This document shows, one piece after another, positions 40,910 to 50,011 of a DNA stretch of 64,000 bases. The notes under the pieces were generated by a model, which worked only from the letters and a program-made list of their open reading frames with translations, was not told where the DNA came from and made no database searches. Every line of letters begins with the position of its first letter. The stretch's first letter is position 1. The stretch comes from Erwinia sp. SLM-02 (GTDB lineage Bacteria; Pseudomonadota; Gammaproteobacteria; Enterobacterales; Enterobacteriaceae), in assembly GCF_037450285.1 (NCBI RefSeq), contig NZ_JAQISN010000001.1, positions 2,813,133 through 2,877,132 on the forward strand, in the 5' to 3' direction. The position numbers and the translations under genes were made by a program.

Positions 40910-41320
40910 ATGACTACGCTGGTATATTTCTCCAGCCTGTCGGAAAACACCCACCGTTTTGTTACCCGCTTAAACCTGCCGGCGCGACGCATTCCGTTAG
41001 ACAGCGCTCAGCGCCTGCAGGTAGACCAGCCCTATATTCTGATCGTGCCCAGCTACGGCGGCGGCACGAGTCATGGCGCGGTGCCTAAGCAGGTCATTCA
41101 GTTTCTTAATGATACCAATAATCGTCAGCTGATCCGCGGCGTTATCGCTGCCGGAAACCGTAACTTCGGTGAGGCCTACTGCCTCGCTGGCGACATTATT
41201 GCGCGTAAATGTCAGGTGCCGTACCTCTATCGCTTTGAGCTGATGGGCACCGCCGACGATATCGCTAACGTTTACAAGGGAGTAACCGAATTTTGGCAGC
41301 GACAGACAGCACCCTCATAG
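40910..41320 (+). CDS. nrdI: NrdI flavodoxin-like protein
   Basis: This 136-residue flavodoxin-like protein supplies oxidant (superoxide) to build the Mn(III)2-Tyr cofactor of NrdF. It has VYFSSLSENTHRFV (about 4-17, FMN phosphate loop), LIVPSYGGG (about 43-51) and GNRNFGEAYCLAGD (about 83-96), typical of NrdI. Its stop overlaps the nrdE start by 28 bases, which indicates translational coupling. Confidence 0.95.
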   Translation: MTTLVYFSSLSENTHRFVTRLNLPARRIPLDSAQRLQVDQPYILIVPSYGGGTSHGAVPKQVIQFLNDTNNRQLIRGVIAAGNRNFGEAYCLAGDIIARKCQVPYLYRFELMGTADDIANVYKGVTEFWQRQTAPS

Positions 41321-43443
41321 AGGCCGCAGCGGCCGCACCTGATTATCACGCGCTCAATGCGATGCTGAATCTGTATGATGCCGAGGGCAACATCCAGTTC
41401 GAAAAAGATCGCGAAGCCACGCGTCAGTACTTTATCCAGCACGTTATTCCTAACAGCGTGCAGTTCGCTTCCGTGGCCGAGCGTTTACAATATCTGGTCG
41501 CGGAAGGCTATTACGAAGCCGATGTGCTGAACGCCTATCCGTTCGACTTCGTTTGCGCGCTGTTCGAGCAGGCCTACTCGCGCCGCTTCCGCTTCCAGAC
41601 GTTTTTGGGTGCCTGGAAATTTTATACCAGCTACACGCTGAAAACCTTCGATGGCAAACGCTATCTGGAAGGCTTTACCGAGCGCGTATGCATGGTGGCG
41701 CTGACCCTGGCGAAAGGTGACCAGGCGCTGGCGCTGTCGCTGACCGATGAGATCCTCGCCGGGCGCTTCCAGCCTGCGACCCCCACCTTCCTGAACTGCG
41801 GCAAACAGCAGCGCGGCGAGCTGGTGTCCTGCTTCCTGCTGCGTATTGAAGACAATATGGAGTCGATTGGTCGTGCGGTAAACTCGGCGCTGCAGCTTTC
41901 CAAGCGCGGCGGCGGCGTAGCGTTCCTGCTTTCGAACCTGCGCGAATCCGGCGCACCGATCAAGCGCATTGAAAACCAGTCATCCGGCGTGATCCCGGTG
42001 ATGAAGATGCTGGAAGATGCCTTCTCTTATGCCAATCAGCTGGGCGCACGCCAGGGTGCCGGTGCCGTTTATCTGAACGCCCACCACCCGGATATTCTGC
42101 GCTTCCTGGATACCAAGCGCGAAAACGCCGATGAAAAAATTCGCATAAAAACGCTGTCGCTCGGCGTGGTCATTCCTGATGTGACTTTCCAGCTGGCGAA
42201 AGACAATCAGCCGATGGCGCTGTTCTCCCCGTATGACGTGGAGCGCCTCTACGGCCTGCCGTTTGCCGATATCAGCATCAGCGAGAAGTATGACGAGATG
42301 CTGGCCGACGAGCGCATCCGCCGAACGTTTATTAATCCGCGCGAATTCTTCCAGACGCTGGCAGAAATCCAGTTTGAATCGGGCTATCCGTACATCATGT
42401 TTGAAGATACGGTTAATCGCGCCAACCCGATCCACGGGCGGATTAATATGAGCAACCTGTGCTCGGAGATCCTGCAGGTTAACACCCCGACCGAGTACAA
42501 CGACGATCTCAGCTATCGCCGCATCGGCAAGGATATTTCCTGCAACCTCGGTTCGCTGAATATTGCCCACGCCATGGATTCAGAAGACTTTGCCCGCACG
42601 GTAGAAATCGCGATACGCGGTCTGACCGCGGTTTCCGATCAGAGCCACATCAGCTCGGTGCCGTCCGTTGAGGAGGGTAATGCGCAGTCGCACGCTATCG
42701 GCCTGGGTCAGATGAACCTGCACGGCTATCTGGCACGCGAACGCATTCAGTACGGCAGCGAAGAGGGTCTGGATTTCACCAATATTTACTTCTATACGAT
42801 CACCTATCACGCACTGAGGACTTCGAACCTGCTGGCGCGTGAACGCGGTACTACCTTCAGCGGCTTTAGCGATTCACGCTATGCCAGCGGTGAGTATTTT
42901 AATCAGTACGTTGAGCAGAGCTGGCAGCCGCGCACTGCCCGCGTCGCCGCACTGTTTGCCGATGCCGGGATTGAGATCCCGACCCGCGAGCAGTGGCAGA
43001 CGCTGAAAGCGGCGGTGATGAAAGACGGTCTGTATAACCAGAACCTGCAGGCTATCCCACCGACCGGTTCGATTTCGTATATCAACCACGCGACATCGAG
43101 CATTCATCCGATCGTCTCGCGGATTGAGATCCGTAAAGAGGGCAAAACCGGGCGCGTTTACTACCCGGCCCCGTTTATGAATAACGATAATCAGGACTTC
43201 TACCGCGATGCCTACGACATCGGACCGGAAGCGATTATTGATACCTATGCTGAAGCCACCCGCCATGTCGATCAGGGCCTGTCGCTGACGCTGTTCTTCC
43301 GCGATACCGCCACCACCCGCGATATCAATAAAGCGCAGATCTATGCGTGGAAGAAAGGCATCAAGACGCTGTACTACATCCGTCTGCGTCAGATGGCCCT
43401 GCAGGGAACCGAAGTGGAAGGCTGCGTTTCCTGTTCGCTGTAA
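41293..43443 (+). CDS. nrdE: Class Ib ribonucleotide reductase large subunit NrdE
   Basis: This 716-residue catalytic subunit reduces NDPs to dNDPs. It has ATP-cone-poor N-terminal helices (DYHALNAMLNLYDAEG, 17-32), FQPATPTFLNCGKQQRGELVSCFLL (about 156-180, first active-site Cys), the loop cysteine/radical region in FEDTVNRANPIHGRINMSNLCSEILQ (about 371-396), PPTGSISYINHATSSIHP and the C-terminal redox pair GCVSCSL. TTG 41293 best fits the E. coli N-terminus; no better ATG is nearby. The N-terminus (MAATDSTLIEAAAAAP) is slightly alanine-expanded. Confidence 0.95.
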   Translation: MAATDSTLIEAAAAAPDYHALNAMLNLYDAEGNIQFEKDREATRQYFIQHVIPNSVQFASVAERLQYLVAEGYYEADVLNAYPFDFVCALFEQAYSRRFRFQTFLGAWKFYTSYTLKTFDGKRYLEGFTERVCMVALTLAKGDQALALSLTDEILAGRFQPATPTFLNCGKQQRGELVSCFLLRIEDNMESIGRAVNSALQLSKRGGGVAFLLSNLRESGAPIKRIENQSSGVIPVMKMLEDAFSYANQLGARQGAGAVYLNAHHPDILRFLDTKRENADEKIRIKTLSLGVVIPDVTFQLAKDNQPMALFSPYDVERLYGLPFADISISEKYDEMLADERIRRTFINPREFFQTLAEIQFESGYPYIMFEDTVNRANPIHGRINMSNLCSEILQVNTPTEYNDDLSYRRIGKDISCNLGSLNIAHAMDSEDFARTVEIAIRGLTAVSDQSHISSVPSVEEGNAQSHAIGLGQMNLHGYLARERIQYGSEEGLDFTNIYFYTITYHALRTSNLLARERGTTFSGFSDSRYASGEYFNQYVEQSWQPRTARVAALFADAGIEIPTREQWQTLKAAVMKDGLYNQNLQAIPPTGSISYINHATSSIHPIVSRIEIRKEGKTGRVYYPAPFMNNDNQDFYRDAYDIGPEAIIDTYAEATRHVDQGLSLTLFFRDTATTRDINKAQIYAWKKGIKTLYYIRLRQMALQGTEVEGCVSCSL

Positions 43444-43459
43444 CAGCACATTCAACCGT

Positions 43460-43506
43460 GGGCCGGCGTCGCGCCGGCCCCGTCTACATTTTTCGCGGCC
43501 GGCCGC
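43460..43506 (+). promoter_or_regulatory. Two strong hairpins in the nrdE-nrdF gap
   Basis: GGGCCGGCG (43460-43468) and CGCCGGCCC (43472-43480) form a perfect 9-bp stem with a 3-base loop. A 12-bp perfect palindrome, GCGGCCGGCCGC, lies at 43495-43506. Between them is only a short ATTTTT run, so the first hairpin could act as a partial terminator or RNA-stability element between nrdE and nrdF. Confidence 0.6.
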
Positions 43507-43533
43507 TGCCGGATCGGAACTAAAGATATCACT

Positions 43534-44493
43534 ATGAAACTGAAGAAAGTTCACGCTATTAACTGGAATAAAATCGAAGACGAAAAGGACCTGGAAGTGT
43601 GGAACCGCCTGACCAGCAACTTCTGGCTGCCGGAAAAGGTACCGTTGTCGAACGATATTCCGGCGTGGAACGGTCTCAATGCCGATGAACAGCAGCTGAC
43701 CATCCGCGTGTTCACCGGCCTGACGCTGCTGGATACCATCCAGAACACCCTGGGCGCTCCGGCGCTGATGGCCGATGCGCTCACCCCGCATGAAGAGGCG
43801 GTGATGTCCAACATCAGCTTTATGGAGGCGGTGCATGCCCGCTCCTACAGCTCGATCTTCTCTACGCTTTGCCACACCAGCGATGTCGATGCCGCCTACG
43901 CGTGGAGCGAAGAGAACGCGCCGCTGCAGCGCAAGGCCGACATCATCCTGCAGCACTACTATGAAAACGACCCGCTGAAAAAGAAAATTGCCAGCGTGTT
44001 CCTGGAATCGTTCCTGTTCTACTCCGGTTTTTATCTGCCGATGTACTGGTCCAGCCGCGGTAAGCTGACCAACACCGCCGACCTTATCCGCCTGATTATT
44101 AAAGATGAAGCGGTACACGGCTACTACATTGGCTATAAGTACCAGAAAGCGCTGGAAAGCCAGAGTGCCGAGCGTAAAGAGGATCTGCAGCAGTTCGCCG
44201 TAGGGCTGCTGCTGGAGCTGTATGAGAACGAAGTGGAATATACCGATGCGCTTTACCAGGGCGTCGGCTGGCAGGAAGATGTGAAAAAATTCCTGCACTA
44301 CAACGCCAATAAGGCGCTGATGAACCTGGGCTATGAGGCGCTGTTCCCGGCGGAAATGACCGATGTGAACCCGGCAATTCTTTCCGCACTGTCACCGAAC
44401 GCGGATGAAAACCACGACTTCTTCTCCGGTTCCGGTTCATCCTACGTCATGGGTAAAGCGGTCGATACCGAAGACGAAGACTGGGACTTTTAA
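43534..44493 (+). CDS. nrdF: Class Ib ribonucleotide reductase small subunit NrdF
   Basis: This 319-residue radical-bearing subunit has the same length as E. coli NrdF. It has the helical ferritin-like core with metal ligands in EEAVMSNISFMEAVHARSYSSIF (about 89-111), containing Glu, Glu and His, and in IRLIIKDEAVHGYYIGYKYQ (about 185-204), with the metal-site Glu and His. The C-terminal tail ends DTEDEDWDF, which docks on NrdE. It starts 90 bp after nrdE. Confidence 0.95.
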   Translation: MKLKKVHAINWNKIEDEKDLEVWNRLTSNFWLPEKVPLSNDIPAWNGLNADEQQLTIRVFTGLTLLDTIQNTLGAPALMADALTPHEEAVMSNISFMEAVHARSYSSIFSTLCHTSDVDAAYAWSEENAPLQRKADIILQHYYENDPLKKKIASVFLESFLFYSGFYLPMYWSSRGKLTNTADLIRLIIKDEAVHGYYIGYKYQKALESQSAERKEDLQQFAVGLLLELYENEVEYTDALYQGVGWQEDVKKFLHYNANKALMNLGYEALFPAEMTDVNPAILSALSPNADENHDFFSGSGSSYVMGKAVDTEDEDWDF

Positions 44494-44557
44494 TTGCTTT
44501 ACGGGGGGATTCTTATCGGACCCCCGCTTATAATAGTTCCCTACGAAATTAGTAATT

Positions 44558-44583
44558 AAAATCAGCCAATCGGCTGATTTTTT
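44558..44583 (+). terminator. nrdHIEF terminator
   Basis: AAAATCAGCC (44558-44567) pairs with GGCTGATTTT (44572-44581) around AATC and is followed by TT, forming a strong intrinsic terminator. Confidence 0.9.
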
Positions 44584-44884
44584 GCTTTCAATAATCGATT
44601 GCCAACCCTGCCCGATTATCCCTATTTTCACCTCTGGTGCGTTCATATTTCCGCAACACAGGGATATTTCTTAGGTAAATATCGTTTTTTTTCATCCCTG
44701 CTCAGCACCGCGCAATCCCTTACCAGCACTGGTATTCTTTGATACTGACATCTCCCCTGGCATTTTCAAATGCCGCCTCAAGGGTTGCCTCTGAGTCTCA
44801 GTGTGCTACGGTATATATCGTTAATAACTAAACTGAAAGAAGAACCCCTATAAGAAAATTAATCAACCAGGAATTAATTAATGC
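44584..44884. promoter_or_regulatory. proU promoter region
   Basis: About 300 AT-rich bases lie between nrdF and proV, with no gene. The region should hold the osmotically induced proU promoter; I could not place its -35/-10 with confidence. GGTATATATCG near 44808-44818 is a possible -10 area. In E. coli this operon is silenced by H-NS through AT-rich DNA. Confidence 0.5.
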
Positions 44885-46081
44885 ATGGCAATTAAATTAG
44901 AAGTTAAGAATTTATATAAAGTTTTTGGGGAACATCCCGAGCGGGCATTTAAGTATATTGATAAAGGGCTCAGCAAAGAGGCGATTCTGGAAAAAACCGG
45001 GCTGTCTCTTGGCGTTAAGGACGCCAGTCTGGCCATTGAAGAAGGCGAGATCTTCGTCATCATGGGGCTCTCCGGTTCCGGCAAGTCCACCATGGTTCGC
45101 CTTCTCAATCGTCTGATTGAACCCACCCGCGGCCAGGTCATTATTGACGGTGAAGATATTGCCAAAATATCTGACAGTGAATTACGTCAGGTCCGCAGAA
45201 ATAAGATCAGCATGGTATTCCAGTCATTCGCGCTGATGCCGCATATGACGGTATTAAATAATACCGCCTTCGGTATGGAATTAGCGGGAACGCCGTTGCA
45301 GGAGCGACAGGAAAAAGCGCTGGAAGCGCTGCGCCAGGTGGGTCTTGAAAATTATGCTCATTCTTATCCCGATGAACTTTCCGGCGGCATGCGTCAGCGT
45401 GTGGGATTAGCCCGCGCGCTGGCAATTAATCCGGATATATTATTGATGGATGAAGCATTCTCCGCGCTCGATCCCTTAATCCGTACTGAAATGCAGGATG
45501 AGCTGGTAAAACTGCAATCCCGGCATCAGCGCACCATCGTATTTATCTCCCACGATCTGGATGAAGCCATGCGAATTGGCGACCGTATTGCGATTATGCA
45601 GGGCGGTGAAGTGGTGCAGGTGGGTACACCGGACGAAATCCTGAATAACCCGGCCAATGACTATGTCCGCACCTTCTTCCGCGGCGTGGACATCAGCCAG
45701 GTGTTCAGCGCGAAGGATATTGCCCGCCGCAGTGCCGCCGCGCTGATCCGCCAGGCTCCGGGCTTTGGCCCTCGCTCGGCGATCAAGCTGCTGCAGGACA
45801 ACGACCGCGAATACGGCTACGTGCTGGCGAAAGAGAAATTCGTCGGCGTGGTCTCCACCGATTCCCTGAAAGCGGCCCTGGCCGCCGGAGAGGGGCTGAA
45901 TCATGCGTTTCTGGAAAATCCTGCGGCGGTGCCGGGCGACACGTCGTTAAGCGACCTGCTGTCCCACGTGGCGCAGGCTCCCTGTGCGGTTCCGGTGACC
46001 GGCGAACAGGGTCAATACATCGGTATTATTTCCAAAGGCATGTTACTGCAAGCATTAGATCGTGATGGAGGTCAACCATGA
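44885..46081 (+). CDS. proV: ProV, ATPase of the ProU glycine betaine/proline importer
   Basis: This 398-residue ATPase belongs to the osmoprotectant importer ProVWX. It has Walker A GLSGSGKST (about 61-69), the Q-loop VFQSFALMPH, signature LSGGMRQRVGLARAL (about 164-178), Walker B ILLMDEAFSALDP (about 184-196), the H-loop IVFISHDLDEA, and C-terminal tandem CBS domains (about 280-398). It is nearly colinear with E. coli ProV. The proW start overlaps its stop by 4 bases. Confidence 0.96.
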   Translation: MAIKLEVKNLYKVFGEHPERAFKYIDKGLSKEAILEKTGLSLGVKDASLAIEEGEIFVIMGLSGSGKSTMVRLLNRLIEPTRGQVIIDGEDIAKISDSELRQVRRNKISMVFQSFALMPHMTVLNNTAFGMELAGTPLQERQEKALEALRQVGLENYAHSYPDELSGGMRQRVGLARALAINPDILLMDEAFSALDPLIRTEMQDELVKLQSRHQRTIVFISHDLDEAMRIGDRIAIMQGGEVVQVGTPDEILNNPANDYVRTFFRGVDISQVFSAKDIARRSAAALIRQAPGFGPRSAIKLLQDNDREYGYVLAKEKFVGVVSTDSLKAALAAGEGLNHAFLENPAAVPGDTSLSDLLSHVAQAPCAVPVTGEQGQYIGIISKGMLLQALDRDGGQP

Positions 46082-47346
46082 GCAAACAAACCAGTAATCC
46101 GTGGGACACGTCCACCAGCGCCGCAGACGGCGGCCAGGCAGCGAGCGGTAACGCAGCGTCGGCCAGTAGCGATCCCTGGGGTGGCAGCACGACGGCGCCG
46201 GCTGATGGCGGCACGTCGGGCGCACCGGCTGACGGGAACGCAGCGGCCTCCAGCAGCGATCCCTGGGGCAGCAGCGCATCGGCACCCGCCGATGGCGGCG
46301 CGGCTTCAGCCCCGACTGACGGCGGCGCCACCACCGGCGGTGACGCCTGGGGCGCACCCGACGGCGGTCACGCCGCAGCCAGCGGCGGCAGCGACTGGCT
46401 GAACAGCGCACCGGCTCCGCAGGTTGAACATTTCAATATCCTCGACCCGTTTCACAAAACGCTGATCCCGCTGGATAGCTGGGTGACTACCGGCATCGAC
46501 TGGGTGGTATCGCATTTTCGCCCGCTGTTCCAGGGGATCCGCCTGCCGGTGGACTATATCCTCAGCGGCTTCCAGCAGTTACTGACCGGGATGCCCGCGC
46601 CGGTAGCGATCGTGCTGTTCGCGCTGATTGCCTGGCAGATGTCAGGGCTGGGAATGGGCATCGCCACGCTGGTTTCACTGGTGGCCATCGGCGCTATCGG
46701 TGCCTGGTCGCAGGCGATGGTGACGCTGGCGCTGGTGCTGACCGCCCTGCTGTTTTGTATCGTCATCGGGCTACCTCTGGGGATCTGGCTGGCGCGCAGC
46801 GAGCGGGCAGCAAAAATTATTCGTCCGCTGCTGGATGCCATGCAGACGACCCCCGCGTTCGTCTATCTGGTGCCGATAGTCATGCTGTTCGGTATCGGTA
46901 ACGTGCCGGGCGTGGTGGTGACGATTATCTTTGCCCTGCCGCCGATAGTTCGTCTGACTATCCTCGGCATCAAGCAGGTCCCTGCCGATCTGATTGAGGC
47001 GTCGGAATCGTTCGGTGCCAGCCCGCGCCAGATGCTGTTTAAAGTGCAGCTGCCGCTGGCGATGCCGACCATTATGGCCGGCGTGAACCAGACGCTGATG
47101 CTGGCCCTGTCGATGGTGGTTATTGCGTCGATGATTGCCGTCGGCGGTCTGGGCCAGATGGTCCTGCGCGGCATTGGCCGACTCGATATGGGTCTGGCTA
47201 CCGTTGGCGGCGTCGGCATCGTGATTCTGGCGATTATCCTCGACCGCCTGACCCAGTCGCTGGGCCGCGACGTTCGCAGCCGCGGCAACCGCCGCTGGTA
47301 CGCGACCGGTCCGCTGGGTCTGCTGACCCGTCCGTTTGTGAAATAA
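46078..47346 (+). CDS. proW: ProW, permease of ProU with expanded N-terminal repeat
   Basis: This 422-residue permease of ProVWX is about 70 residues longer than E. coli ProW, as I remember it (about 354). All the extra length is in the hydrophilic N-terminus, which carries repeats beginning (S/N)xPWG and rich in Ala-Gly-Ser-Asp. From QVEHFNILDPFHKTLIPLDSW (about 117) it is colinear with E. coli: seven helices and the EAA loop DLIEASESFGASPRQMLFKVQLPLAMPTI (about 303-331). It overlaps proV and is followed by proX after 66 bp. Confidence 0.95.
   Translation: MSKQTSNPWDTSTSAADGGQAASGNAASASSDPWGGSTTAPADGGTSGAPADGNAAASSSDPWGSSASAPADGGAASAPTDGGATTGGDAWGAPDGGHAAASGGSDWLNSAPAPQVEHFNILDPFHKTLIPLDSWVTTGIDWVVSHFRPLFQGIRLPVDYILSGFQQLLTGMPAPVAIVLFALIAWQMSGLGMGIATLVSLVAIGAIGAWSQAMVTLALVLTALLFCIVIGLPLGIWLARSERAAKIIRPLLDAMQTTPAFVYLVPIVMLFGIGNVPGVVVTIIFALPPIVRLTILGIKQVPADLIEASESFGASPRQMLFKVQLPLAMPTIMAGVNQTLMLALSMVVIASMIAVGGLGQMVLRGIGRLDMGLATVGGVGIVILAIILDRLTQSLGRDVRSRGNRRWYATGPLGLLTRPFVK
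46099..46400 (+). repeat. In-frame 87-bp repeat in the 5' part of proW
   Basis: Codons for SSDPWG begin at 46165 and again at 46252, an exact period of 87 bp (29 residues). A third degenerate unit (GDAWGAPDGG) follows another 29 codons later, near 46339. An earlier partial unit (NPWDTS) starts near 46096. The units share TAPADGG/SAPADGG cores. The number of copies probably varies between strains. Confidence 0.8.
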
Positions 47347-47412
47347 ACTTTCGGCGGCGCGAAAGCGTGCCGCCGCTTACCTCCACACGATGAATGACAA
47401 TAAGGAGTTGCT

Positions 47413-48408
47413 ATGCGCAAGACCGCACTGCTGGCCGCCGCATTAACTACGCTGGCCGCCGCTCAGGTTTCCGCCGCCGATCTTCCGGGTAAAGGCATCA
47501 CCGTTAAGCCGGTTCAGAGCACCATCAGCGAAGAGAGCTTCCAGACGCAGCTGGTCAGCCGCGCGCTGGAAAAACTGGGCTACACCGTGGACAGCACCAG
47601 CGAGGTGGATTACAACGTTGGCTATACCTCGATCGCTTCCGGCGATGCCACCTTCACCGCCGTTAACTGGCAGCCGCTGCACGACGATATGTATAAAGCG
47701 GCAGGCGGCGACGCGAAATTCTACCGTGAAGGCACCTACGTTCAGGGCGCGGCCCAGGGTTATCTGATCGACAAGAAAACCGCCGAGAAATACCACATCA
47801 CCCGCATCGATCAGCTGAAAGACCCTAAACTGGCGAAGCTGTTTGATACCAACGGCGACGGCAAAGCGGACCTGACCGGCTGTACGCCAGGCTGGGGCTG
47901 TGAAGCGGTGATTAACCATCAGATCAAAGCCTTCGACCTCAGCAACAGCGTTGAGCATAACCAGGGTAACTACTCGGCGATGATCGCCGATACCATAACC
48001 CGCTTCAAAGAAGGTAAACCGATCCTGTACTACACCTGGACGCCTTACTGGGTCAGCGATGTGCTGGTACCGGGACGCGATGTGGTGTGGCTGCAGGTGC
48101 CGTTCTCTTCCATGCCGGGCGAGCAGAAAGACGTGGATACCAAGCTGCCTAACGGCGCGAACTATGGTTTCCCGGTGAACACCATGCACATTGTTGCCAA
48201 CAAAGCCTGGGCGGAGAAAAATCCGGCCGCGGCGAAACTGTTCTCTGAAATGAAGCTGCCGATTGCCGATATCAACGCACAGAATGCGCGCATGCATACC
48301 GGCCAGGCTTCCGAAGCCGATATCAACGCCCACGTTGACGGCTGGATCAAAGCTCACCAGGCAATGTTTGATGGCTGGGTAAAAGACGCACTGGCCGCGG
48401 CGAAATAA
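47413..48408 (+). CDS. proX: ProX, periplasmic glycine betaine-binding protein
   Basis: This 331-residue binding protein delivers betaine and proline betaine to ProVW. The signal peptide MRKTALLAAALTTLAAAQVSA (1-21) ends at an A-x-A-type site. The aromatic cage that binds quaternary ammonium groups in E. coli ProX (Trp residues) has matching residues in FTAVNWQPLHDDMYKA (about 75-90), TPGWGCEAVINH (about 157) and YTWTPYWVSDVLV (about 205). AAGGAG precedes the ATG. A strong terminator follows, closing the proVWX operon. Confidence 0.96.
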   Translation: MRKTALLAAALTTLAAAQVSAADLPGKGITVKPVQSTISEESFQTQLVSRALEKLGYTVDSTSEVDYNVGYTSIASGDATFTAVNWQPLHDDMYKAAGGDAKFYREGTYVQGAAQGYLIDKKTAEKYHITRIDQLKDPKLAKLFDTNGDGKADLTGCTPGWGCEAVINHQIKAFDLSNSVEHNQGNYSAMIADTITRFKEGKPILYYTWTPYWVSDVLVPGRDVVWLQVPFSSMPGEQKDVDTKLPNGANYGFPVNTMHIVANKAWAEKNPAAAKLFSEMKLPIADINAQNARMHTGQASEADINAHVDGWIKAHQAMFDGWVKDALAAAK

Positions 48409-48451
48409 AGGCGCATTAGCCGCTGCGAAATAATTTCGATAACGCGTTTTC

Positions 48452-48489
48452 AAGGGCCGCTCGTCTTCGACGAACGGCCCTTTTATTTT
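48452..48489 (+). terminator. proVWX terminator
   Basis: AAGGGCCG (48452-48459) pairs with CGGCCCTT (48475-48482), and an inner TCGTC/GACGA pair extends the stem past one mismatch to a 3-base loop. TTATTTT follows. Confidence 0.9.
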
Positions 48490-48687
48490 GATCGCGCCAT
48501 CCAGGAGCCATGGCTTCCCCCCGATATCGCACTCCTCCCCGGCTGCAAAAAGCCGCATCGATGGCAGTATTCACCGCGCGGAAAGCCCCGGGTGAACTGG
48601 TTTGTCCTGTTAATTATTCTGTGAGTGAAATAGTTTTTTAGGTTACTATTAGCCTATGAGATATTTCTTACTCCTGTTCTGGCTGCC

Positions 48688-49872
48688 ATGAAATCCCCCC
48701 ATACCGGACTCAATCCGGCGCTGGTCGCACTGATGTCCGTTGCCACCGGTTTGTCCGTTGCCTGTAATTATTATGTTCAACCGCTGCTGGCGACTATTGC
48801 CCAGGCGTTCGATCTCTCTTTCCATCAGGCCGGTTTTATTGTCACCACCGCTCAGCTCGGCTACGCCGCGGGGCTGCTGCTGCTGGTACCGCTCGGCGAT
48901 ATGCTGGAGCGCCGCGGTTTAATCGTGACGATGAGCCTGCTGGCGGCAGGCGGGATGGTGATCACCGCCCTGTCCCCAACGCTGCCGCTGATGCTGCTGG
49001 GAACCGTACTGACCGGGCTGTTTTCCGTCGTAGCGCAGATCCTCGTACCGCTGGCCGCCACGCTGGCCGCGCCGGAAAAACGCGGCCGGGTGGTCGGCAC
49101 GGTGATGAGTGGGCTGCTGCTGGGGATCCTGCTGGCGCGAACCGTTGCGGGCGGGCTGGCACAGCTGGGCGGCTGGCGCACCGTATACTGGGTCGCCAGC
49201 GTGCTGATGGTCTGTATGTCTCTGGCCCTGTGGCGCTATCTGCCGCGCTATAAGCAATCGGTTTCCCTGAATTACGGCCAGCTGCTGCGGTCGATTTTCT
49301 CGCTGTTTGCTCAGCACCCTATTCTGCGCACCCGGGCCATTACCGGCTGCCTGATTTTTGCCAACTTCAGCGTACTGTGGACCTCGATGGCGTTTCTGCT
49401 CTCCTCACCCGAATGGGGTTACTCCGAGGGAGAGATCGGCCTGCTGGGACTGGTGGGGGCGGCAGGGGCGCTGGCCGCACGTCAGGCCGGCGCGCTGGCG
49501 GATAAAGGCAAGGCCCGACTGACCACCAGCATAGGGTTAGTGCTCCTGCTTCTCTCGTGGGGGATTACAGCGGTGGGTGCGCACTCACTTACTGCGCTGG
49601 TGATCGGCATCCTGGTGCTCGACCTCGCGGTTCAGGGGGTGCATATCACCAACCAGAGCGTGATTTACCGTCATATGCCTGAAGCGCGTAACCGCCTGAC
49701 ATCGGGATACATGACCAGCTATTTTATCGGCGGCGCAGCGGGTTCCCTGCTCTCCGCCTCGGCGTATCAGATGGCGGGCTGGTATGGTGTCTGCGTGTGT
49801 GGTGCTCTGTTAACCGTCGTTAATCTATTCAACTGGTGGCGAAACTCTCAGCACGAGGCCGCCGCGGGCTGA
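48688..49872 (+). CDS. ygaY: MFS transporter, YgaY-type
   Basis: This 394-residue 12-helix major facilitator sits between proX and ygaZ, the place of ygaY in E. coli K-12, where I recall it being a pseudogene; here it is a full open frame. It has ACNYYVQPLLATIAQAF (about 26-42), LLVPLGDMLERRGLIVTMSLLAAGG (about 70-94, loop 2-3 motif), LAAPEKRGRVVGTVMSGLLLGILLARTVAGG (about 125-155) and NRLTSGYMTSYFIGGAAGSLLSA (about 335-357). The likely role is drug or metabolite efflux (inference from the DHA-type pattern). The imperfect palindrome TAGGTTACTATTAGCCTA (48639-48656) lies 32 bp before the start. Confidence 0.82.
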   Translation: MKSPHTGLNPALVALMSVATGLSVACNYYVQPLLATIAQAFDLSFHQAGFIVTTAQLGYAAGLLLLVPLGDMLERRGLIVTMSLLAAGGMVITALSPTLPLMLLGTVLTGLFSVVAQILVPLAATLAAPEKRGRVVGTVMSGLLLGILLARTVAGGLAQLGGWRTVYWVASVLMVCMSLALWRYLPRYKQSVSLNYGQLLRSIFSLFAQHPILRTRAITGCLIFANFSVLWTSMAFLLSSPEWGYSEGEIGLLGLVGAAGALAARQAGALADKGKARLTTSIGLVLLLLSWGITAVGAHSLTALVIGILVLDLAVQGVHITNQSVIYRHMPEARNRLTSGYMTSYFIGGAAGSLLSASAYQMAGWYGVCVCGALLTVVNLFNWWRNSQHEAAAG

Positions 49873-50011
49873 TTTTTTGGGTCAAAAATGAAGTTTTTTC
49901 AGGCACGACGGCCTGTTATCAGTTTTCACACTCTGGTAATGTTAAACGCAATTTATTCAAGCTGGTTATTTTTTCACATGCAATTATTCAGCACCACAAG
50001 CGATACGGGCG

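Noticed and set aside
42874..44298. 474-codon minus-strand frame across nrdE and nrdF
   Set aside because: It crosses two well-supported genes and the gap between them on the other strand and shows no family pattern.
47443..48558. 371-codon minus-strand frame opposite proX
   Set aside because: ProX is clear on the plus strand; the frame runs through the proX terminator and has no start context.
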